From: Heliopora coerulea
Taxonomy: Eukaryota; Cnidaria; Anthozoa; Scleralcyonacea; Helioporidae
Direction: 5' to 3'
Assembly: GCA_030142905.1 (NCBI GenBank)
Contig: JASJOG010000144.1
Span: 62,001 to 126,000 of the forward strand
Length of the DNA stretch: 64,000 nucleotides
The stretch's first letter is position 1, and each line of letters starts with the position of its first letter. Made by a program: the position numbers and the translations under genes. Shown here piece by piece: positions 11,601 through 20,359 of the stretch. The notes beneath the pieces were generated by a model. It saw only the letters and a program-made list of their open reading frames with translations, did not search any database and was not told the origin of the DNA.

Positions 11601-14372
11601 TTCTATCTTTTTCCTTGAATGGGCTAATTCTCAAATGATTGTCATACAATCGAAAAATTCCGGAAAATCTTGTTCTTGTACCCCCTTCAAAATTTACGAG
11701 CCACGGTACCCCTTGGCGCTATCGACCTTTTAAATCATGTGTCACATAAACCCTAATTCAATTTGCACTACCGAAAATTGTATATTCAATCCTGTATATA
11801 CGGAACAACGCTATCCATGTCATACCATAGAAGCCTCTTCAATGTTGTCAAAAGATTCCACGATAAGTTCCATGCTCAGCTGAAGTGGTTTACCTTGCAA
11901 AAAAATGTACTAGTTAAAAATGCTTTTGGATTAAAAAGAGGGAATTTTGATTTTTCGTGAACTTACTTAAATTTACTGGCGCTGTATGTCTGTCGTAGTG
12001 ATTTGACAAATATTCCAATATGACAGTGATGTTCTGCATCTCCAAACTTTCAGAGTTTTCAGCTCTACGAGAGATTAAAATTACTATATCTAGCTATTCT
12101 TCATCCAAAATTAAATGGAGAATAGACACCCTGACCAAGATTTTTACATCGGATAATTTATTAATTAGTGGAAAATTTTCCATTTAGCATAGATACCCAA
12201 TACCTTTAAAAGATTAATATGCTAACGATTTAATTATAAAGATGAATGGCCAGCAAAAGATTCGCAACAAACACATTTTGTTTCATATCTGCTTATAGCC
12301 TAACGTTTCGTTCTCGCAATATCATCAGAGACTGTTTATATGGGTTTGAAGTCTAGACTATAGGCTCCGATGATCTTGCGAGATGCGCCGAGATGTTAAG
12401 CAGGAAATATATATCAACCAAAATGTGTTAGTTACGAATTTTTTGTTGGGCATTCATTTTTATAATAAGGTTAAGATTTCCGCCTGGTTGATTCACCCTA
12501 ACGACTTGTCAAATTTTCGTTACTTCCTTCATCATATATAAACTCCATTTCATGTGCTCGAGTGTGAATGCCAGATATTCGTTGGATAAACGCATTACTT
12601 CATCGGCATTATCACCATTACGAACACAGAACTCGTGGCCTTCGTTGCTCAGTTGGCAGAGCACTGCACTAAATTCGCATGGTCGCCGGTTCGATTCCCA
12701 GTCGGAGACTTTAGAGATGCATTTTTATTATATACGTATTGTGATATACTCCTCAGCAAGCGCAAAGATAAAAGTCGTCTCTTACAGGTGAAGTTCGATT
12801 CCGATTGGTCAGACGATTTTTCCCACTAATGAGTATAATCAGCTGGCCAATCAGAGGCCCATACGATTGTTCGCCATTGTTTGTTCTGAAATATGGTCTT
12901 TATTACGATGTGTTCATACTTATTTCGTTGTTAAACATGTTAACTCTTAAGAATACCGTTAAAAATAAATACATTTTCTAACTTTTATGCTGTTGTCTAT
13001 ATGAGTCTTGTCGCGGAGAGGAACTCGAAGGAGTGTTTGCCCCATCACTTGTTGTAAAACATTTTTGTCACGGTATGCATGTAATGAACAAATTACTTCA
13101 TGGTTGGTTCACTTGTCCGATTTTTATTCATCACAACTCGTGAATAAAAGTCACACGCGCTCACCAACCACGAAGTAATCTATAATTCACACCTGGTCCC
13201 GGTCGGGTCTGAAAATGGAAGATTCTGACAGTCGAAAGTTTCCTTCATCACTTAGAAACTCCGTTATATGTGACCGAGTGTAAATGGAAATATTCGTTAA
13301 ATAAAGCGGGTTGGCATGTCTGCACTTCGTCGAAATCAAGTTAAACGGTTCGTTTGTGAGACCCTCTCAAATTTTTAAAAGTCTGTGAACCAAACCTTCC
13401 GCCAGGTATGGACTACCAGTGGGTAGATCTTTATAAAATTCTCTAAAGCACTTTTTCAAAAGGAATTAATTGAAAATTGTTTGCCAAATTGAAATCGGTT
13501 TGGTTTTTGATGGCTTGCTGAAATATTTGCTAGACAGGCTTATAAATTACTGTCAACTGCAGCTACTAGAATAGAACACTTCAGCAACAAAAAGGAAAAA
13601 AAAGAGATTTCATTCTTCCCAGCAAACTTCTATAATACGCGAAAATCCAGTGCCCGACGTAAACAATGTCGAATAAGAATTTTTTGTGCACTGATGGCAA
13701 AGCAAAAGTAAATAGTAATATGAATAACTAATACGTTTTAACTAATAAAACTCGATAAAAATTGATAACAATTACCTTTATTCTGAAATATGAAATACAA
13801 AACAAACATCTGAATTATTACAACGACAAAATTGTAAACAGAAGGGCTGACCCATAATGTTTTCACTTATTTATAGTAGAGAGCAAGGAGACAAAAAAGG
13901 ATTACATATACGGTATATGAAATGACTTCTGACCAGAAGCTATACATAAAAGCACTTTTGACAGAATTCAAGATATGTAGAACTATTGGCTGTCTGTGAA
14001 AGGTTAACGGAATTTATACAAAACGTTTACATATATTATTATGGGAAAAAATGCGGTAGAAAACGAGTCTCCCGACCGAAAAAAACAACTAATAAAGATT
14101 ACTGTGTGACGTACGTATACCGAAATAGATCTGAATGAATGTACAAACGTCATGGGTGATTTTGACTCTTTTTCATCTTTTTCTGTGTCTTATACATCCA
14201 ATTTAAAGAAATTTGAAGACTGAATACGCATTTGATTGGGAGAGAACTCTTCCTGGTAACTATAAACGGATTTGTCAAGGAGTTAAGCTGATTTGACTGA
14301 CCTTTGGGTTAATACTTTGCAAACACAAGTGAATAAGATAATCGTCATTAAGCCGGCCACAGTCGAGGACAT
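2357..14372 (-). CDS. Cys-loop ligand-gated ion channel subunit, GABA-A/glycine receptor-like (8 coding exons)
   Basis: Subunit of a pentameric neurotransmitter-gated channel of the plasma membrane. I joined eight exons by hand: 14302-14372 (coding part), 11967-12064, 11826-11893, 11072-11292, 10087-10169, 9744-9845, 3606-3946, 2357-2683. All have GT donors and AG acceptors, phases agree, and the total of 1311 nt gives 436 residues. Order: signal peptide (about 1-23), ligand-binding domain (24-215) with the Cys-loop at Cys160 and Cys174 (13 residues apart, FPMDDQ inside), M1 (about 231-253), M2 with Arg262 at the 0' position and the GVTT signature, M3 (about 293-314), a short M3-M4 loop and M4 (about 415-433). 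The Arg at 0' and the SYVKA motif before M3 point to the anion-channel branch. Odd points: the M1-M2 filter reads TGNR instead of the usual PAR, and exon 6 is about 36 nt shorter than expected. A 5' untranslated exon lies upstream of 14386 but was not found. The ligand cannot be read from the sequence. Confidence 0.9.
2748..2928. repeat. Palindromic (fold-back) repeat in the last receptor intron
   Basis: Two arms of about 75 bp (from 2748 and up to 2928) are imperfect reverse complements; each carries TCTTGGAACTT-like sequence. The centre holds GACTCTGAAATAGAGTC, a small hairpin also seen in Penelope-related motifs. Probably a MITE-like element. Confidence 0.6.
3606..3946 (-). CDS. Cys-loop receptor exon 7: M1, M2 and M3
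   Basis: 341 nt, phase 1 in and phase 0 out. It encodes M1 (LGYYLIQIYIPCSFLVML), the M1-M2 loop DKRDTGNR, M2 (LTVGVTTILTIMFLL) and, after VPKMSYVKAMD, M3. Three membrane segments in one exon are clear; vertebrate genes usually split them. The donor GAA|GTAGGT was chosen because exon 8 begins in phase 0. Confidence 0.9.
4811..4986. repeat. Near-perfect 176-bp hairpin element
   Basis: Arms of about 84 bp read ATAATGTAAAACGAACTCCG at the left and its reverse complement, with small changes, at the right; only a few bases separate them near 4896-4902. Likely a fold-back MITE inside a receptor intron. No clear target-site duplication was found. Confidence 0.75.
5040..5090 (+). repeat. Dispersed stem-loop repeat, single copy
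   Basis: Contains TCTGGCGTTAGCCAGA, a 6-bp stem with a GTTA loop, followed by GTAAAATA. The same core is found at about a dozen sites in the window, on both strands. Confidence 0.7.
8580..8690 (+). repeat. Dispersed stem-loop repeat, single copy
   Basis: Full-length type copy: starts TTAACCCTTTGATTGCGG, has the GAGTAAAATCGTCTGGCGTT core and ends in GGAAAAGAGTTAA. The outer ends (AACCCTTT and AAAGGGTT-like) also form a loose inverted pair. Confidence 0.7.
9180..9490 (+). repeat. Dispersed repeat family, copy 1 of 2
   Basis: Matches 44425-44740 in the same orientation over about 310 bp, with shared blocks such as GCTGAGTTAGTCAG and GAAATGCT. The copies differ by substitutions and small gaps. 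The element type is not recognised. Confidence 0.65.
9744..9845 (-). CDS. Cys-loop receptor exon 6: segment before M1
   Basis: 102 nt, phase 1 in and out. It encodes SVSTTSRTVCLTPAG and joins in frame to NFTVLTATFEFKRR of exon 7, the usual pre-M1 sequence. The acceptor is the only upstream AG that keeps the frame, but the result lacks about 12 residues of the expected loop B-C region, so a small extra exon may be missing between 9846 and 10086. Confidence 0.65.
10087..10169 (-). CDS. Cys-loop receptor exon 5 (83 nt): the Cys-loop
   Basis: 83 nt, phase 2 in and phase 1 out, donor GTAAGT. It encodes two cysteines 13 residues apart around MDLRDFPMDDQ, the defining disulphide loop. The size equals that of the vertebrate exon that carries the same loop. 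Confidence 0.9.
10650..10975 (+). repeat. Polypyrimidine tract in a receptor intron
   Basis: About 325 bp almost entirely C and T on the plus strand, built from CCCTTCC-like units. The long open frame over it is a by-product of composition. It lies between exons 4 and 5. Confidence 0.8.
11002..11043 (-). pseudogene. Decayed partial copy of receptor exon 4
   Basis: About 40 bp match the exon-4 segment at 11105-11146 at roughly 85-90 percent, including ATGCTGTGTG and TTGCTCGTC. It sits just downstream in the intron and has no splice site or open frame of its own. Confidence 0.6.
11072..11292 (-). CDS. Cys-loop receptor exon 4 (221 nt): core of the ligand-binding domain
   Basis: 221 nt, phase 0 in and phase 2 out. 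It encodes EFSLYIYLIQKWVDPRL and IDLIWTPDTYCLNARQS, i.e. the WxDxRL and WxPDxxxxN signatures of the family. The donor is at GG|GTAAAT; the next possible G gives a frame clash, so this boundary is well determined. A decayed copy of part of this exon lies at 11002-11043. Confidence 0.9.
11826..11893 (-). CDS. Cys-loop receptor exon 3 (68 nt): first beta strands
   Basis: Exactly 68 nt, phase 1 in and phase 0 out. It encodes MELIVESFDNIEEASM, the conserved strand and turn before the MEFSL/MDY motif. I recall 68 nt as the size of the equivalent vertebrate GABA-A/glycine receptor exon. Confidence 0.85.
11967..12064 (-). CDS. Cys-loop receptor exon 2: N-terminal helix of the ligand-binding domain
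   Basis: 98 nt, phase 2 in and phase 1 out, donor GTAAGT. It encodes the segment with NITVILEYLSNHYDR, matching the family pattern in which a helix with a Leu-x-x-x-Tyr-Asp motif opens the mature receptor. Confidence 0.8.
12290..12405. repeat. Inverted repeat with CTGATGA-GAAA motif
   Basis: The segment about 12297-12330 and the segment about 12363-12403 are diverged reverse complements. On the minus strand one arm contains CTGATGA and, 12 nt later, GAAACGTTA, which resembles the core of Penelope-associated hammerhead sequences, but stem II is weak. Confidence 0.4.
12640..12712 (+). repeat. tRNA-derived SINE head
   Basis: Contains an A-box-like TTGCTCAGTTGGCAGAGCA and a B-box-like GGTTCGATTCC about 30 bp later. 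The ends do not pair as an acceptor stem and no normal anticodon arm forms, so it is a SINE or tRNA pseudogene and not a working tRNA. It lies in intron 1 of the receptor. Confidence 0.6.
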
Positions 14373-15384
14373 CTTGATCAAGATTTCTAGAAAAGAAAAT
14401 TTAGAACGTGCATCAGTTATTCTAAAAAATATCAAAAACATCTTTTTATTACCTAGACAAAACAATAGTTGAAGAGAATGTTTCTGTTTCTTTATATCTT
14501 TATCATTACATCGCTTAATTAACAATAACGACGACGAACTCAACTGCTGGGAGTAGCACTTGTATGCATTGCTTATTAGACTTTTATCATTTAAGGCTTC
14601 GGTTAACCGCTCATTGGAATGATGGTGCCATTCATGTCGTTTTGGAGATATATCTTGCTGCGTTTGTTGATAAGCCCTGTCTGTTTTGAAAGAGAAAAAT
14701 CATTAACTTTAAATCTTTTTCAGACGTTGAATTGATGTAAATCTTGTACGAACTGTGGTCTTAAGTAATGACAGTCTTCGGGAATTAACCGTTAAACACT
14801 CGAGCTTCTCGTTGATTCAGAAAGGAGCAGATTTGATTTACTCAGCAGTTGTTAAATTATTAACCCAAAATTTAATCTCAAAACGTTCTCGGTTTTAGGT
14901 GTCGGCTTTGGTGCTGATGCATGATGAATGTGGCATGTCTGGTCTAAATCAACGTTAATCTTACAGACGTTTCCATTCAAAAGTCATTACTCGAGTGAAT
15001 CAGGTATTTAATACGTCGAATATTGACTTTCGCTCATGAAATACAAATTCTCAAGTGTGAAATTAATTATCATACCCCATTGATCCCAAAGGTTAGTTAG
15101 GAAATTACACAGAAAGGTTATAAGTCGAGGAGTAGTTCTTCAGAAATGAAAAGAGATTGGACTTCATAAACAGGATTAGTCCAACCGAATATGGCTATCG
15201 TGTGTTTTATGCTGAATTCTATGTATTATATGTTATTACATCTAACTTATAAGCTATATGTTATACAATATTTATTTAAATGGTTATGCACAGTGTATTC
15301 GTCTTGACTTCCGTTGAGTTCTTGCTGAGAAAACTGAGGCATCTTAATTGATCTTTCTTGCGCCTAAATCCGCCCATATTATGT
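12713..15384. other. Receptor intron 1 and upstream stretch, no further gene
   Basis: Apart from exon 1 at 14302-14386 I see no coding segment. A 5' untranslated exon and the promoter of the receptor should lie in or beyond this stretch, but nothing marks them. Confidence 0.45.
14302..14386 (-). CDS. Cys-loop receptor exon 1: start codon and signal peptide
   Basis: An acceptor (TTTTCTAG) ends at 14387 and the ATG is at 14372-14370. The exon encodes a hydrophobic leader (MSSTVAGLMTIILFTCVCK...) and ends in phase 2 at a GTCAGT donor. The acceptor in front of the ATG implies an upstream non-coding exon. Confidence 0.75.
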
Positions 15385-16144
15385 ATTAAAAACCGAGCAG
15401 GAGTGCTTTATCGGGATTTAAAACCCGAGGCGATAGTCGAATGTTTTAGATCCGATAAAGCACGTACTGCAAGTTTTTTAGATGTCTTCTAAAATGAACC
15501 TCCTAATACGCTAATCCGCAAAGAAAGTTTGGAAATTTATCTTTTGTAAGCAGAAAAAAACTTCAACTCGTTCTTCACATATAAAGGCACGTGTGTCATT
15601 ATCACATATAAAGATCCGACACGGTTATGATTTTCTTTTGTGTTTTCTTCTTGAATTATTAATGAATTTTAGAAGTATAGGATAAATACCGAGAACGGAG
15701 GCTTTAAGCCAGATACATCCCGAGAGGCCGAAGGTCCCGAGGGATTTATCTGGCTTAAAGCCGACGTTCGAGGTATTTATCCGACTTAAAACTCGATTAA
15801 AGAGGTTTTCTTAAAGAAACCCCAGGGAATAGACTTGTAGGATGTAATATACGTATTTCTAAAATTCATTGTTAATTCATGAGGAGAAGACAAAAAAAAA
15901 GTCATAAGCGTGTCGGATCTATATATTTGATAAAGATACATGTGCCGTTATACGTGAAGAAGAAGTTCAATTTTTTCGGCTTACAAAAGATAAATTTCCA
16001 AACTTTCTTCACGAATTAGCTTATTAGGAGGTTCATTTTAGAAGACATTTAAAAAACTCGCAGTTCGTGCTTTATCGGATCTAAAACACTCGGCTATCGC
16101 CTCGTGTTTTAAATCTCGATAAAGCACTCTTGCTCAGTTTTTAA
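15385..16144. repeat. Large fold-back element (~760 bp) with a nested palindrome
   Basis: The arms 15385-15680 and about 15800-16144 are reverse complements over nearly 300 bp with moderate divergence; both carry GAGTGCTTTATCG near the tips. The centre (15679-15790) is a second inverted repeat built on GGCTTTAAGCCAGATA. Single-arm relatives lie at 16433-16690 and 39390-39635. Confidence 0.75.
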
Positions 16145-16225
16145 ATGTTACATATAGGGTGTATTCAATTTTTTTTCTTCTTTGACGTGGGATAACGTTG
16201 TTTGTATTTGTTAATCGACGTTTCA

Positions 16226-16266
16226 GGGATTATATATATAGTCCCGGGGACTATATATATAATCCC
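16226..16266. repeat. Perfect 41-nt palindrome
   Basis: 20-nt arms of GGGATTATATATATAGTCCC around a single central base. Lies between the fold-back element and its single-arm relative. Confidence 0.85.
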
Positions 16267-16432
16267 AGATACCTATGTAAAACAGCTAATCAGTACATTA
16301 ACCCCTATTTCCCCCGGGACAATTCAAAAGCCGCCGCCAGCTTTTAAAATACTCTATTGTTCCTGCAAGTTTATTAGGCAGATAAAAACCTGGAAAGAAC
16401 AAAGAAAACCGACTTAATCGTGTTTTAAGTAA

Positions 16433-16690
16433 TATTTAAACCGACCAGGAGTGCTTTATTGGGATTTAAAACACCAGGCGATAGCCGAGTGTTTTAGACC
16501 CGATAAAGCACGAACTGCGAGTTTTTTAAATGTCTTATGAAATTCACCTCTTAATACGCTAATTCGCGAAGAACGTTTGGAAATTTATCGTTTGTAAGCC
16601 GGAAAAATTGAACTTCTTCTTCACGTATAAAGGCACATGTATCTTTATCACATATATAGATCCGACACGCTTATGATTTTCTTTTGTTTT
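16433..16690 (+). repeat. Single-arm copy of the 15385 fold-back family
   Basis: Matches the left arm of the element at 15385 from CAGGAGTGCTTTAT to CCGACACG over about 255 bp, in the same orientation. Confidence 0.7.
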
Positions 16691-16740
16691 TTTCGCCATG
16701 AATTTTTAATGATTTTATAAATATATATGTATATATATAA

Positions 16741-17480
16741 TGTTTACGATGTATCGAAGAGTGCTCGATACCATGTGAGGTAGAGCTTAAATGTAGTAGA
16801 ATGTCGCATAAACGTTTTCGGTTGCTACTCCGAGTTGCACGCAGATGCGATCTTTAGGCAATTGCCTGAAGATCGCATCCTCGTGAAACTTGGAGTAGCT
16901 ACCAAAAACTTTTAGGAATATAAAATATGTGCAAATCAAGTAAACGTAGTAGAGTGCTCAATACCGAAATTGGCAGAGCGGATTATAATATATAAGTATA
17001 ACTCAAAATGATATGTTCGTCACTATTCTGAGTTTCATTCTTGTCGGCAATCTTCAGGCAACTAAAAATGATTCATTTCAACTATCCCCTTATGGTATTC
17101 CGGCGTCGGGTAAGTGAAGTCATTTTTTTCTCTGTTTGGCCCGTGTACCATAAATAAAACTTGCTTACATGGAAGCATTTCGAGACTATTTCCGATCTTT
17201 TGTTTAATAGGGATGTTTTGTTTGCTTTTACAATGCATAATTTCTCCTCCTTCGCTCCTCTATGGTATGCCACGGCGTGTTTAATTATTCACCATTTCAA
17301 ACAGAAATTACGACTATTTTTCTTAAGGTTGCAAATGTATTTGGGCAGTTCTGTTTCGTTGGCGAATTTTTTGTCCCGTAGGCTTTTTACATGGTTTCTG
17401 TATCGTGTTTTAAACTCCACCGATATAATTCCGATGTACTGTCTCGTCTCTGCATTGTCAGTTGTGGTCACTTCATCTTT
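16741..17480 (-). mobile_element. Penelope-like element remnant with GIY-YIG domain
   Basis: On the minus strand 17471-17289 encodes a GIY-YIG nuclease segment (YIGIISVEFKTRYRNHVKSL, then NETELPKYI) and, after an in-frame stop, 17273-17150 continues in the same frame with the typical tail NKTSLLNKRSEIVSKC. This matches the C-terminal endonuclease of Penelope-like retroelements. The downstream part (16741-16990) carries a perfect hairpin on GATGCGATCTT (16845-16880) and a terminal segment related to the repeat at 52995. The reverse transcriptase is missing. Confidence 0.75.
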
Positions 17481-17629
17481 GTAGATAATGCTTATCGCTA
17501 AGCAATTTCCGGGAATCGGGCATTCATCTTTATTACGACAGTTGTACTACTTGCATTAGAACGGACGACCTGATAACACAACCGAAGTACAACTGTTCTC
17601 TCAAATATTCTCCTCAAATACACATTTTA

Positions 17630-17815
17630 CTGTTCATTACCAAAAAAAATACTATCATTAAAACCATCCTCAAACTCATTAACGCGAAAATACATCCCTT
17701 TTATTCAATCGACATTCACTAGCGTAGATACGCTACCGTTTGCATCGAAATAAATTCTATAGCGCCAACAGACGACCATTAACACCATTCTGCTATACAA
17801 TAGGGGGCTACAGCA
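17630..17815 (+). repeat. Three-copy dispersed repeat, copy 1
   Basis: About 165 bp shared with 35585-35780 and 36095-36275, e.g. CTCAAACTCATTAACGC, TTTATTCAATCG and CCATTAACACCAT. All three have the same orientation. No coding potential; type unknown. Confidence 0.65.
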
Positions 17816-19370
17816 CCCCCAGTCGGGGAAGAATTGATTATTCGTCGGGGAATTTTCACTGATGATAACATATTTGTATATTGTACAAACTGTTCAAGAA
17901 GTCTTTGAGCTGGCGAGAATATTCTGGTTGAAGTTGACGTTGGTACATCATATTTAAGTACAATTTAACATTTTCATACTATTAGTCTAAGTAGATAACA
18001 ACCCTTTCTCTGAAACACTTGCATAGACGTAGGAACCAGGGGGCACAGGGGGCACTGGGGGCACGTGCCTCCCCAACCTTTTTGAAACGACAAAAAGTGC
18101 CCTTTTTAAAGGAAAAAAGAAGTGCCTTATATAAGAAAGTGTAATGCATCAGTTTTTGCCCTCTTGCTTGGGTTTACAGATTAAAAGATACATAAGAATA
18201 TGAAAAAGAAAACACACATATTGAGCAGCATCACTTTTACTCTGATGTCAGTCTAACCAAGAAGCTAAAGCTAGAGCTTTTCCTGTTGAATTAGTTTCCG
18301 AGAATCCCGAAGTATCATTACAAATCAGTGGCGTACCCACCCTATAGGCCTCCAGGCGCGGGCTTGCAATTATTATTTTTATAATGAAATAAAATAGGTG
18401 AAAAAAAATTATAGAAATAAAAGGAAATGAAAAGCCAAAAGTTACCCAAAGCTTTAACTTGTTTTCAGCGAAAAGTGCTGCATTGATAAACCCGATGCTG
18501 TTCAGTGATAGCAACAGTCAGATCCAGGGGTTTTCCTTGGTGTAATTAATCCGATAATTCTCGTTTTTTAAGAATTTCTGGGAACCATTCCCCTGGAATC
18601 CTCTAGGGGGTGGCACGTTCGGTGCGCTTGTTCGGTCTTTCAGGCCCAGAAATACTCTTAGGTCTGGGTATGTCACTGCAAATTAATCAAAAGATAGAAT
18701 GGGTAAAGCCAGGAACATTGGACAAGGATCTCCAAGCTACTGGTTTTCAATTTCACTAAAATACAAACTTCGGTCAAAAGAACTGGGATTTGCAGATGTT
18801 ATCTATTTTGAGGTTGCCCTTTCTGTGCTCAAAGGTGCCTTTAAAAAGTTTTTCTTCCCCCCCCTAAGCCACATTTGCTTCCTACGCCCCTGTTCCTACC
18901 AATAGTTGTTGCAATCTAGTGTAACGTTATATGTCTCATGTAATTATACTGCATTTAATTAAGCTGTTACTCCAACTTATTCTGGGCTGGGTTCATCATC
19001 TAGCTCAATTCTAAGCCGCAAGAAGTGAAAACGTGCGATTATTTATGCTCATAATCCATTTTTTGATCCGTGAATGCAATGAACGAGTCACTAGGATGCG
19101 TTAATTCCATTGATCATGCAACTGTTAGCTTTAATTGAAAATTCCGCTGACCTCCACTCATGACTGACCGAAAAGCGAACTTGCATCATCTTTGTCACGG
19201 ATGCCCTTTGCTTAATTCAACATTATTGAACTCGACTGTCAATTAACATTTAATACTCGGTCTCTTGCTACTACTTTCGTGTCTTTGCCCTCAGAAAAAG
19301 CAAATGACTAGTTGTTGACCGCTTGCAGACACCAAGTTGCTCAGCCTCGTCCAGTAATGTGCTTAACCCT
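17816..19370. other. Stretch without a gene; holds an inserted MITE
   Basis: Apart from the element at 18326-18678 only low-grade repeats are seen: a G-rich stretch near 18040-18070 and sequences about 18020 and 18900 that carry GTAGGAAC...CAGGGG-like ends in opposite orientation. Confidence 0.45.
18326..18678. mobile_element. MITE with CAGTG ends and 5-bp target duplication
   Basis: Ends CAGTGGCGTACCCA and, reversed, CAGTGACATACCCA. It is flanked on both sides by CAAAT. 353 bp, no transposase. A TIR of about 15 bp with a 5-bp duplication does not fit the usual hAT pattern (8 bp). Confidence 0.55.
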
Positions 19371-19466
19371 TTCGGGTCCCTACTCGGCTTTGCTATTTTA
19401 CTCTGACGAACGCCAGACAATTTTACCCGTCAAGGGGGAGACCTCTTGCACAGAAAAGGATTAATA
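19369..19466 (-). repeat. Dispersed stem-loop repeat, reverse copy
   Basis: Reverse orientation copy with TTTACTCTGACGAACGCCAG and CCCTTTCGGGTCCCTACTCG; the stem has mutated (GACGAACGCCAGA). Confidence 0.65.
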
Positions 19467-19858
19467 TGTAACGTCATGCCTTCGTAAATTTTTGACCACA
19501 AACCCTGCTTAACCGGACGTCTTGTAAAAGAATCTACCACTCTGCTGTGAATACATACCATGTCAACAAAATATCTTACAAACTACCAGAAATCAAATCA
19601 CCATCTCCCCGATCCCTTGCACACAGATGGTGTTTTCGTAGAGAGGTCCGTCTCTCGTGAGCATATGAGCAGTTCACGACATTGCATACACGTTACCTGA
19701 AGATAGAAGGGGCTGCTTTCCGAAACGTCGTGCCATCGAAACTTTCTCAGTTCAAAACTGCAAAAACCTTGAACATTAATGCATCGCTAATTTTATCGGC
19801 GAAGCATTTTTATATTGACCGTTTCTTATTCAAACAGTAACTCAAAAGAGCCTTTGGG

Positions 19859-20359
19859 GGTGTTTATATGGAGGCAAGCCAGCTAACTTGGTAGGGCTAG
19901 CCCTAGTAAAGGTGGATTTCCACTTGGCCCAAAATGTCACGCGCGCGACTTTTTCCTTTTCTCGTAGGAGCTCTCGAAATCTATTCAATTTTAACAACGC
20001 AGCTCTCTCGCGCGCGACATTTTGCACCAAGTGGAAATCCATCTTAAGCGGGGTCAATTTCATCTCGCCTTTACATGGGAGTTTTCTGGCCCTTCTGGCA
20101 GGGCTGGATCTGGCGCGCATGCGCTCATTAATTTTCCCCAGCTCTCCTAGGAGGGCCAGCCTTTCTGAGTGTGTTCAGATAGAAATTTCCAGCCCTCCTA
20201 GGTGAGATCTCGGGTGGTCAGTTGCGAGGTCTCTCTTAGGAGAGCTAACCCTCCTCACGTGAAAACAACAAGTTTTACAAGGGATTTCACAGGGAGGTGA
20301 GATCTTGGCAGAAAGGGCCAGCCCTACTAGGAGGGCTGACTCGCTTCCATGTAAACACC
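19859..20359. mobile_element. MITE with nested hairpin element
   Basis: Outer ends GGTGTTTATATGGAGGC and the reverse complement of GCTTCCATGTAAACACC form the termini. Inside, 19908-20045 is a hairpin whose arms start GGTGGATTTCCACTTGG and carry GCGCGCGAC. No coding sequence. Confidence 0.6.

Noticed and set aside
12640..12712. A true tRNA gene
   Set aside because: A- and B-box-like words are present, but acceptor and anticodon stems do not form. SINE or tRNA pseudogene.
16845..16880. Hammerhead ribozyme in the Penelope remnant hairpin
   Set aside because: The hairpin on GATGCGATCTT is strong but no CTGANGA...GAAA core surrounds it.
18020..18900. A complete transposon delimited by GTAGGAAC-CAGGGG ends
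   Set aside because: The ends are only loosely inverted and no target duplication fits; only the nested 18326-18678 element is supported.
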